A stretch of DNA of 64,000 nucleotides from Eurosta solidaginis. Its lineage: Eukaryota > Arthropoda > Insecta > Diptera > Tephritidae. Position 1 is the first letter of the stretch. Every line of letters begins with the position of its first letter. The stretch covers positions 361,291,739-361,355,738 of the forward strand of contig NC_090319.1 of the NCBI RefSeq assembly GCF_040869045.1. Reading direction: 5' to 3'. Made by a program: the position numbers and the translations under genes. This document shows, in pieces, positions 34,541 to 43,796 of the stretch. The notes beneath the pieces are model-generated. The model searched no databases, had not been told where the DNA came from, and saw only the letters and a program-made list of their open reading frames with translations.

Positions 34541-35824
34541 AAACACGTAAGGAAGGCTAAGTTCGGGTGTAACCGAACATTATATACTCAGCGTGAGCTT
34601 CAATTGTACATTTCATTTCAGATAAACTACTTTTCTACATAACACGTAGCACCGCCCGTTAAAAAAAATGTCTCCCCATTTCCTCTTACAGTATAACTTG
34701 ATAAGTGAAATATCATTGATTCAAAACTATTTTCTGCTAAGTTATAGCTTATTATTCTAGTCTACGACCCACTTATATCTTTTTATACTCAGTTGAGCAG
34801 AGCTCACAGAGTATATTAAGTTTGATTGGATAACGGTTGGTTGTACATATATAAAGGAATCGAGATAGATATAGGCTTCCATATATCAAAATAATCAGGA
34901 TCGAAAAAAAATTTGATTGAGCCATGTCCGTCCGTCCGTTACCACGATAACTTGAGTAAATTTTGAGATATCTTGATGAAATTTGTTATGTAGGTTCCTG
35001 AGCACTCATCTCAGATCGCTATTTAAAATGAACGATATCGGACTATAACCACGCCCACTTTTTCGATATCTAAAATTTCGAAAAACCGAAAAAGTGCGAT
35101 AATTCATTACAAAAGACGGATAAAGCGACGAAACTTTGTAGATGAGTTGAACTTATAACGCAGAATAGAAAATTAGTAAAATTTTGGACAATGGGCGTGG
35201 CACCGCCCACTTTTAAAAGAAGGTAATTTAAAATTTTGCAAGCTATAATTTGGCAGTCGTTGAAGATATCATGATGAAATTTGACAGGGACGTTACTCCT
35301 ATTACTATATGTACGCTTAATAAAAATTAGCAAAATCGGAGAAGGACCACGCCCACTTTTAAAAAAAAATTTTTTTTAAAGTAAAATTTTAACAAAAAAT
35401 TTAATATCTTTACAGTATATAAGTAAATTATGTCAACATTCAACTCCAGTAATGATATGGTGCAACAAAATACAAAAATAAAAGAAAATTTCAAAATGGG
35501 CGTGGCTCCGCCCTTTTTCATTTAATTTGTCTAGGATACTTTTAACGCCATAAGTCGAACAAAAAATAACCAATCCTTCCAATTTGGTAGGGGCATAGAT
35601 TTTATGACGTTAACTATTTTCTGTGAAAATGGGCGAAATCGGTTGATGCCCCGCCCAGTTTTTATACACAGTAGTCCGTCTGTCCTTCCGCATGGCCGTT
35701 AACACGATAACTTAGTTCACGTGCTTACTTGAACTCACTTTATCTTGGTATGAAAAATGAACGAAATCCGACTATGACCACGCCCACTTTTTCGATATCG
35801 AAAATTACGAAAAATGAAATGATT

Positions 35825-36183
35825 GGCGGCCACCGTGGTGTGATGGTAGCGTGCTCCGCCTATCACACCGTATGCCCTGGGTTCAACTCCCGGGCAAAGC
35901 AACATCAAAATTTTAGAAATAAGATTTTTCAATTAGAAGAAAATTTTTCTAAGCGGGGTCGCCCCTCGGCAGTGTCTGGCAAGCGCTCCGATTGTATTTC
36001 TGCCATGAAAAGCTCTCAGTGAAAACTCATCTGCCTTGCCGTTCGGAGTCGGCATAAAACATGTAGGTCCCGTCCGGCCAATTTGTAGGGAAAAATCAAG
36101 AGGAGCACGACGCAAATTGGAAGAGAAGCTCGGCCTTAGATCTTTTCGGAGGTTATCGCGCCTTACATTTATTTTTTTATTTA
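35825..36183 (+). mobile_element. tRNA-derived SINE (family S), full length
   Basis: It starts GGCGGCCACCGTGGTGTGAT, includes the A-box-like TGGTAGCGTGC and a B-box-like GGGTTCAACTCCC, then a body with GAAAAGCTCTCAGTGAAAAC and GTAGGTCCCGTCCGGCC. It ends in a T-rich ATTTATTTTTTTATTT tail. It lies inside element E between GAAAAATGAAATGATT and AAAAAAATGCCATAATTC; the uninterrupted form is seen at 29478-29510 and 53320-53340. Confidence 0.87.
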
Positions 36184-36419
36184 AAAAAATGCCATAATTC
36201 TATACCAAATACGAAAAAAGGGATGAAACGTGGTAAGGTAATTGGATTGTTTTATTGACGCGAAATACAACTTTAGAAAAAACTTTATAAAATGGTTGTG
36301 ACACCTACCATATTCAGTAGAAGAAAATGAAAAAGTTCTGCAGGGCGAAATAAAAAACCCTTAAAATCTTGGCAGGTATTACATATATAAATAAATTAGC
36401 GGTATCCAACAGATGATGT

Positions 36420-38470
36420 TCTGGGTCACCCTGGTCCACATTTTGGTCGATATCTGGAAAACGCTTTCACATATACAACTACCACCACTCCCTTTTAAAA
36501 CTCTCGTTAATACCTTTAATTTGATACCCATATCGTACAAACTCATTCTAGAGTCACCCCTGGTCCTCCTATATGGAGATATAAGGAGATAAAGGGCCCA
36601 CGCCCTTTTAAAATACTCATTAACACCTTTCATTTGATACCCATATCGTACAAACATATTCTAAAGTCACCCCTGGTCCACCTTTATGGCGATATCTCGA
36701 AAAGGCGAACACCTATAGAACGAAGGCCCACTCCCTTTTAAAAATACTCATTAACACCTTTCATTTGATACCCATATGGTACAAACAAAGTCTAGAGTCA
36801 CCCCTGGTCAACCTTTATTGCGATACCTCGAAAAGGCGTCCACCTATAGAACTTAGGCCCACTCCCTTTTAAAATACTCATTAACTCCTTTCGTTTGATA
36901 CCCATATTGCACAAACGAATTCTAGAGTCACCCCTGGCCCACCTTTATGGCGATATCTCGAAACGGCGTCCATCTATGGAACTAAGGATTACTCCCTTTT
37001 AAAATACTCATTAACACCTTTCTTTTAATACCCATATTGTACAAACAAATTCTAGGGTCACCCCTGCTCCACCTTTATAGCGATATCTCGAAACGGCGTC
37101 CACCTATGGAACTAAGGATTACTCCCTTTTAAAATACTCATTAACACCTTTCTTTTGATACCCATATTGTACAAACAAATTCTAGGGTCACCCCTGGTCC
37201 ACCTTTATGGCGATATCTCGAAAATGCGACCACCTATACAACAACCACCACTCCCTTTTAAAACCCTCATTAATACCTTTAATTTGATACCCATATCGTA
37301 CAAACACATTCTAGAGTCACCCCTGGTCCACCTTTATGGCGATATTTCGAAACGGTGTCCACCTCTAGAACTAAGGCCCACTCCCTTTTAAAATACTTAT
37401 TAAGACCTTCCGTTTGATGCCCATATTGTACAAACAAATTCTAGGGTCACCCCTGGTCCACCTTTATGGCGATATCACGAAACGGCGTCCTCTTATGGAA
37501 CTAAGGATTACTCCCTTTTAAAATACTCATTAACACCTTTCTTTTGATACCCATATTGTACAAACCAATTCTAGTGTCACCCCTGGTCCACCTTTATGGC
37601 GATATCTCGAAAATGCGACCACCTATACAACAACCACCACTCCCTTTTAAAACCCTCATTAATTCCTTTAATTTGATACGCATATCGTACAAACACATTC
37701 TAGAGTCACCCCTGGTCCACCTTTATGGCGATATTTCGAAACGGCATCCACCTATAGAACTAAGGCCCACTCCCTTTTAAAATACTCATTAACACCTTTC
37801 TTTTGATACCCATATTGTACAAAAAAATTCTAGGGTCACCCCTGCTCCACCTTTATGGCGATATCTCGAAACGGCGTCCACCTATGGAACTAAGGATTAC
37901 TCCCTTTTAAAATACTCATTAACACCTTTCTTTTGATACCCATATTGTACAAATTCTAGGGTCACCCCTGGTCCACCTTTATGGCGATATCTCGAAAATG
38001 CGACCACCTATACAACATCCACCACTCCCTTTTAAAACCCTCATTAATACCTTTAATTTGATACGCATATCGTACAAACACATTCTAGAGTCACCCCTGG
38101 TCCACCTTTATGGCGATATTTCGAAACGGCATCCACCTATAGAACTAAGGCCCACTCCCTTTTAAAATACCCAATAACACCATTCATTTGATGCCCATAT
38201 TGTACAAACAAATTCTGGGTCACCCCTGGTCCACCTTTGTGGCGATATCTCGAAACGGCGTCCACCTATGGAACTAAGGATTACTCCCTTTCACTCCATT
38301 CTAGAGTCAACCCTGATCCACCTTTATGGCTATATCCCTAAATGGCGTCCACCTATAGAACTATGGCCCACTCCCTCATAAAATACTCTTTAATGCCTTT
38401 CATTTGATACACATGTCATACAAACACATTCCAGGGTTTCCCTCGGTTCATTTTCCTACATGGTTATTTT
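36420..38470 (-). repeat. 130-bp minisatellite array, about 16 units
   Basis: Reverse-orientation units (CCCTGGTCCACCTTTATGGC, GATATCTCGAAA, TTTTAAAATACTCATTAACA). Two subtypes alternate: one with GAACTAAGGATTACTCCC and one with CAACAACCACCACTCCC. The local alternation suggests expansion of blocks of two or three units. Some units are shortened near 36560 and 38290. Confidence 0.93.
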
Positions 38471-39383
38471 CCCTTATGTTGTCACCATAGCTCTCAACTG
38501 AGTATGTAATGTTCGGTTACACCGGAACTTAACCTTCCTTACTTGTTTTTTTTATATCTAAGTTGCCGTGGTCTTTAACCGATCCCTTCCATTTTTACTA
38601 GAAATATTTTCTGCTATAAGGAAAATATGTGTACACGATTTCATTACGATATGTTAATTTTTCTTCGAGTTATGGCTCCCGAAACATAGAAAATTACTTA
38701 ATCATAAAAGGGGCGGTGCCACGCCCATTTTTAAAAATTTGAAGTTTTTCCTATTTATTGTTATAAATCCACTTGGGAAATGAAATACCATTGATATAAA
38801 GCTCTTTTTCGCAAAGATATGGCTTATTTTATTCGTCCACGGCCCTTCTAAAAATCTTCTATATAAAAATGGGCGTGACCCTTAGCCGATTTCGTTAATT
38901 TTTCTTCAAAGCATTTCTTATAGCAAAGGCAACCTCTCTGCCGATAGGTTGAACGATTTTTGATTTATGATTAATATTTGTAAAATTGTTTTTATCACAA
39001 GTGGGCGGTGCCACGCCCATTTCAACATGCTAGGTGTATTATTTACTAAATAATCAGGTTTTTGTTTTTCCAAAATTATATATATATAAAAAGTGGGAGT
39101 GGTCATCATACGATTTCGCTCTTTTTCAATAACAATCTATTCTGGGTCCAGATAAGCTCGAGTACCAAATTTGGTGAAGATATCTCAATATTTACTCAAG
39201 TTATCGTGTTAACGGACGGACGGACGGACGGACGGACATGGCTCCGTCAAATTTTTTTTCGATGCTGATGATTTGGATATATGGAAGTCTATATCTATCT
39301 CGATTCCTTTATGCCTGTACAACCAACCGTTATCCAATCAAAGTTAATATACTCTGTGTGCAAAGCACGCTGAGTATAATAAA

Positions 39384-39438
39384 AAGAAAGTTACTTTTAA
39401 CTTATTTAATATTAAATCTCTTGAAGGGGAAGTAATGT
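39384..39438 (+). pseudogene. Gypsy pol carboxy terminus and polypurine tract
   Basis: After DINE element F, a short frame, TFNLFNIKSLEGEVM, reaches a TAG at 39438-39440. The purine run GAAGGGGAAGTAA at 39423-39435 lies directly before the TGTAGGG start of the LTR, as a polypurine tract should. This supports F as an insertion just inside the gypsy 3' end. Confidence 0.7.
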
Positions 39439-39726
39439 AGGGTTATGTTATTTCAATTTATGATGTTAATATTAGTTATACATAAATCTACTTTGAATTG
39501 AATGAATTGTTGTTCATTTTTTGTATTTCAATTTAGAAATTATAATAATCAAAAATGTTCATTCTATAAAAAATTCTTAAAAAGAAACTCGAGCACACTT
39601 TCGCGCGTTGTGTTATAAAATATTTTTATAATAAAATTTCAACCAAATTAAAGAGTGGTGTATTTATTTTAAATGGATTAAAACCAACAAATTGGTGTAT
39701 CTATTTTAAGAGGTATTAAACACACA
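39436..39726 (+). mobile_element. Gypsy 3' LTR (family L2)
   Basis: A 291-bp sequence starts TGTAGGGTTATGTTATTTCA and ends ATTAAACACACA. It directly follows the polypurine tract and is homologous along its length to the solo copy at 17390-18056. It carries AATAAAATTT near 39629, a possible polyadenylation signal. Confidence 0.8.
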
Positions 39727-39739
39727 ACACCAACCATAT

Positions 39740-40526
39740 TGTGACGAATATTAGCAACACTAAGGGATACTGGCGGCCACCGTGGTGTGATGGTAGCGTG
39801 CTCCGCCTACCACACCGTATGCCCTGGGTTCGCACCCCGGGCAAAGCAACATCAAAATTTAGAAATAAGGTTTTTAAATTAGAAGAAAATTTTTCTAAGC
39901 GGGGTCGCCCCTCGGCAGTGTTTGGCAAGCGCTCCGGGTGTATTTCTGCCATGAAAAGCTCTCAGTGAAAACTCATCTGCCTTGCAGATGCCGTTCGGAG
40001 TCGGCATAAAATCATGTAGGTCCCGTCCGGCCAATTTGTAGGGAAAATGAAGAGGAGCACGACGCAAATTGGAAGAGAAGCTCGGCCTTAGATCTCTTCG
40101 GAGGTTATCGCGCCTTACATTTATTTATTTATTTAAGGGATACTATCATCTCTACCCCGATACTAAGGAGTCACTTGTATCTACATAAACAAATCAATCA
40201 TTATGTCTACACATATGTACATACAGCAGCGGAGAGATACTCACAAAAGTATGCAATCAGCAAAGTAGTTCTCACACATACACATGCATATTTCTGAGAT
40301 ACTCACAAAAGTATGCAAGCTTCAGCGAACTAGTAAATTCTAGAAGGAGAAACGCCAAGAAATATGTGAACGAGGAAACCGAAGAGTATAAAAGCAGCAC
40401 CAGCTGAGGCATGAGCAATCAGTTTGATTTAAGCACGCTATTGGTTGCGAAGTATAAGTGTTATTGTGAAGTATTTTCAAAGTATAATAAAGACCATTTT
40501 GCATTATTGAATGTTGGAGTTATTTA
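39740..40526 (+). mobile_element. Solo LTR (family L1) with SINE, right end lost
   Basis: It begins TGTGACGAATATTAGCAACA, preceded by ATAT (39736-39739). The similarity stops at GGAGTTATTTAA near 40526, before the normal terminal CGTTACA. A SINE occupies 39772-40133. The normal LTR blocks (GAAGAGTATAAAAGCAGCAC, AATAAAGACCATTTTGCATT) follow it. Confidence 0.85.
39772..40133 (+). mobile_element. tRNA-derived SINE (family S) with 11-bp target duplication
   Basis: The 362-bp copy begins GGCGGCCACCGTGGTGTGAT and ends CATTTATTTATTTATT. TAAGGGATACT flanks it at 39761-39771 and 40134-40144, a precise target duplication within the LTR. A- and B-box-like motifs (TGGTAGCGTGC, GGGTTCGCACCCC) lie in the first 70 bp. 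Confidence 0.92.
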
Positions 40527-41075
40527 ACCAACCAATCCACACTTAATAAACAGGTCAACAAAAAAAAATTTTTTTTGGGTTTTGCCCTATATATTCGGAT
40601 TCTATGTTCGATTCTTTAAAAAAAAATGCAATTACGAATCAAAAATATTTGGATTTGTAGAAGTTATAGCGTTTTGAAAATGTTGCATTTTTGCACCAGG
40701 CTAATGTAGGTCCTTTCACGCTATTTCGGTCGATAGAGGGCGGCGGGTAGCTACCTGATGCAGCGATGCATCGAAAAAAGATCTACTTAAAGCACAACAT
40801 ACTCATCTTACAAAAAAAAGCCAAAAAAAATGTGGCTGAGAAACAGTAAAAAGAAGATAAAAGGTCCCAGATACACATGATTTTAGGTAGATTTGGCAAT
40901 TCGTTAAGTACATATTAAGAAACTCATCTAAACTTTTACTGACGGATTGGCAGGCCTAGCAATAGAGCTACCAGCTACCTGATAGCGTTTTATTAAGTAA
41001 ATTTTTTTTTAAGAAGCTGTAGTTTCTTGGGTCACTCGTTGTGGGCGACACTATGTTTTTGCATATCACAGAGGA
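40527..41075. other. Probable 5' region of the following repeat-encoded gene
   Basis: No open frame. It contains an A/T homopolymer run (near 40561-40578), TAGGTCCTTTCACGCTATTT and GCTACCTGATGCAGCGATGC. It probably belongs to the same mobile unit as the decayed gene at 41079-42933, but this is inference from adjacency. Confidence 0.35.
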
Positions 41076-41078
41076 ATG

Positions 41079-42933
41079 ATGTCTTCGAGAAGTTGTAAAC
41101 GAGCGGCTGATTCGTTTTGCTATATATGTGGCGAATGTATTAAAAGAAGACAAAAAAAGTTTGATTAAATAAAACAGAAGGATTTGCGAGACCTACCTAG
41201 ACTACGTCGGTCTACCTGTTAAAAACCAGGACAAAAAACGGGCTCCACATGTTTCATGTAACTTGCAATAGCATTCTGGAGCATAATTTATTTTCTCTTT
41301 TTTATTGTACTGTTTCATATATATATATATACATATATCTACATATATATAATTGCATAATAACTTAAATTGTTATGAAATGCTTTACGTTTTATTATAG
41401 TTTGGTACCAGGGTGAGAAAAGAGCCATGAAGTTCGCAGTGCCGAGGATTTGGAGGGAACCGAGTAATCATGACACTGATTGCTATTTTTGTGTAGTGAA
41501 ACCACTGAAAGGGAAAAGTTTAAGGAAAACAATATATCCGGAACTACCATCGACATCCGCTCCAGTACCACATTCGGAACAAAATCCTGTACCTGATTCA
41601 CCTGTGTTGGAAAAGCAACTATTCCCTCAAGGCAGCTTTCCAACACTGAGTTCATCTGCATCCGTACATTCCGAATTTGTTCCTCAATTTGAACCAGGAA
41701 TACCACATCTCATCAACTCTGAAGATCTCAATGACTTAATAAGAGACTTAAATCTATCAAAAGACAAAGCAGAGTTATTAGCATCGCGGCTTAAACAACG
41801 AAATTTGCTTCTGATGTTCGAAAATCTCGGCAAAGAAAGCGTCATGAAGAATTTTCTTGTTTCTACAGTAAGGAAGATGAACTCTGTTTTTGCTAGGACG
41901 TGAAAGGTTTATTTGAAGCAATTGGTATTCCTTGTAATACTAATGAATGGCGCCTTTTTATCGACAGCTCAACAAAAAGTCTAAAAGCAGTTCTACTACA
42001 CAATGGGAACAAATTTCCATCTATTCCACTGGCACATTCCATACATCTCAAAGAAAATTATGACAGTATTAAAATGCTATTAACTGTAATCAAATATACG
42101 GAATACAAGTGGGAAGTTATTGGAGACTTCAAGATGGTTTGTTTATTTACTGGAATGGAAGGTGGATATACCAAACACTCCTGTTATCTTTGCCTATGGG
42201 ATAGCAGAAATGATGCCGCCCACTATCGCCAAAAACATTGGCCTCAACGTACTGAGTATGGAGTGGGAAGATTTAATATTAAACATGAAGCAATTGTCGA
42301 TCCTAAAAATATATTGATGCCGCCATTGCATATTAAATTGGGCCTTATTAAACAATTTGTGAAGGCTCTTAATATTGAGTCTAAACCTTTCAAATATTTG
42401 CAGACTTTTTTTCCAAAGCTGTCGGAGGCGAAAATTAAAGCTGGAGTCTTTGTTGGCCCTCAAATAAAAAAAATTATGAACTGCGATATTTTCCGGACCT
42501 ACTTAGCAATGAGAAGAAACTAGCGTGGAACAGTTTTAAGGCAGTAGTTCATGGCTTTCTTGGAAATCATAGGGATGAAAATTATGATGAGCTGATAACT
42601 GGCATGATTACGAATTTTTCCGCCATCGGATGTAGAATGTCGCTAAAGATGCACATGTTACATTCACATCTGGATAAATTCAAAGATAATATGGGAGTTT
42701 ATTCAGAAGAACACGGGGAGCGATTCCATCAAGATATAATGGAGTTTGAGAAACGCTACCAAGGCCAGTATACGGAAAGCATGATGGGGTACTATATTTG
42801 GACGTTAATAAGAGAAAATGTTACCGAATATGGCAGGAAAAGCAGGAAAAATCATTTTTTAAAATATAAACTGTATTCTAAAATTAAATTTATAAGAATA
42901 AATCTTAAATTGATTTTTACTATACTAGAATAA
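41079..42933 (+). pseudogene. Decayed copy of a widespread, uncharacterised repeat-encoded protein
   Basis: An ATG at 41079 opens a cysteine-rich start (SFCYICGEC), followed after a stop and a frame change by APHVSCNLQ. After a possible intron ending TTATAG at 41400, the frame resumes with WYQGEKRAMKFAVPRIWREP and CYFC. The central part, 41900-42523, is open for about 200 codons (WRLFIDSSTKSLKAVLLHNG, YTKHSCYLCLWDSRND, MPPLHIKLGLIKQFV). After another shift comes GCRMSLKMHMLHSHLDKF and EEHGERFHQDIMEFEKRYQG. I recall many near-identical uncharacterised proteins in arthropod annotations, usually multicopy. At least three frameshifts or stops make this copy non-functional. Its function is unknown to me. 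Confidence 0.7.
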
Positions 42934-42999
42934 ATCAAATCTATGTCAAATTTTGATGAATTTTCATGTTTTTCGTTTTTCTCATTTTTTTCGAACAAA

Positions 43000-43545
43000 A
43001 CCAAATCAAAAACTTTTTTATGTTCATATTCTTATTTCTGGGTGCAAAAGCAATAAAAAAATATACGCACGGCCCATGTACAAAAATGTTGTTGACCAGT
43101 GTTATAGAAGAACCCCCAGCGGGTTAGTGGGCTTAGAATATCCCCGCGGTATGTATGCCTGTCGTAAGAGGCGAATAAAATATCAAATTGATTTGAGAGG
43201 TTGTGTAGCGTAACCCTCTCAAGTGGTTGCCAGCGCAATATATAGCTTCTCCAACCCAATTGTCAATCTCACCTACCCGGCCCGAATCCTGTTTCATTAA
43301 CAGCCGAGGCTCTGGCAACCCCGCACTCCCGATGGATCTAGGGGGTTGGAGGGCGATATGGCCTAGAAGGTTGCATATGGTCATGCCAAATCGTTCCCGA
43401 GATGGTCGGGCTGGTACCTTTATGGTGCTTGTTACCGCAACGTACCGGATCTGCATCCAGCAAAGGACCATCAACATCGATAACACTCCCCAAGGCATTC
43501 GGGGATTGTCCTTATCTCTACAACAACATAGTAGAACGCAACTTT
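43000..43545 (+). repeat. Interspersed repeat family R, plus copy
   Basis: Blocks are in the same order as at 50406-50825: ACCCCCAGCGGGTTAG, GGTATGTATGCCTGTCGTAA, GCCAGCGCAATATATAGCTT, CGTTCCCGAGATGGTCGGGC, AACGTACCGGATCTGCATCC, AACACTCCCCAAGGC and a 3' CTACAACAACA. Several medium-length frames cross it on both strands; none has a recognisable domain. Confidence 0.7.
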
Positions 43546-43736
43546 CATTGTAAAATCGCAAAACCTCTAAATTTGTAGAACTTAACTGCTTTCGTCAGCT
43601 ATCTAATTTACATAACCGAAAAGCAGTGAAATTCCAAAATTCTCGATACGCCCAAGTGACCCCGTATGTTGGGGTGTTATCGTACGGGACATAGGAAAAA
43701 TCGCTTTACTTTACAAATCAATTATCCTACAGAGAA

Positions 43737-43742
43737 TTTATT
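43737..43742 (-). promoter_or_regulatory. Polyadenylation signal of PIG-S
   Basis: AATAAA on the minus strand, about 55 nt past the stop codon at 43797-43799. Confidence 0.55.
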
Positions 43743-43796
43743 TTAAAATTAAATGCAAAAAGCGTACATAAATAATTATAAGCTATATGCAATTCT

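Larger units (their letters stand above)
34781..38548 (-). mobile_element. DINE-1/Helentron-like element E
   Basis: It begins TTTTATACTCAGTTGAGCAG and ends with the hairpin and TTAACCTTCCTTACTTGTT, so it is reversed. The arm is interrupted by a SINE at 35825-36183. The minisatellite spans 36420-38470. TTATATCT is found immediately left (34774-34780 region) and right (38551-38560) of the element, inside element F, perhaps a short duplication. Confidence 0.72.
34543..39380 (+). mobile_element. DINE-1/Helentron-like element F, split by element E
   Basis: The left part (34543-34780) begins CACGTAAGGAAGGCTAAGTT with the GTTCGG-x6-CCGAAC hairpin and ATACTCAGCGTGAG. The right part (38549-39380) has GGGCGGTGCCACGCCCATT blocks, GGACGGACGGACGGACGGAC near 39212, and ends CACGCTGAGTATAATAAA. 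The two halves join in the expected element order. Element E lies between them in reverse orientation. There is no minisatellite in this copy. Confidence 0.65.
27092..39726 (+). mobile_element. Ty3/gypsy element split by nested insertions
   Basis: Domains appear in the correct pol order on the plus strand: end of reverse transcriptase (27092-27390), RNase H (31670-31705 and 32606-33034), integrase (33574-34540), pol carboxy terminus (39384-39438), polypurine tract (39423-39435) and 3' LTR (39436-39726). Only about 2.6 kb belongs to the gypsy element. The rest is a LINE (27391-31665), solo LTRs (31706-32601, 33035-33569) and DINE elements (34543-39380). Codons resume across each insertion, apart from small indels. 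No 5' LTR, gag or early pol was identified. Stops within the domains show it is inactive. Confidence 0.85.

Noticed and set aside
34774..34790. Elements E and F as a single large palindromic transposon
   Set aside because: The halves of F join in normal order when E is removed, so nesting explains the structure better.
37155..37780. Two similar 78-residue frames as a tandem gene pair
   Set aside because: They are translations of consecutive minisatellite units; similarity reflects the repeat, not protein selection.
42960..43090. Continuation of the 41079-42933 gene
   Set aside because: After the stop at 42933 the sequence is AT-rich and then becomes repeat family R.
43133..43561. Frames of 142 and 108 residues on opposite strands
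   Set aside because: Both lie in interspersed repeat family R, and equivalent frames in the other copies are broken.
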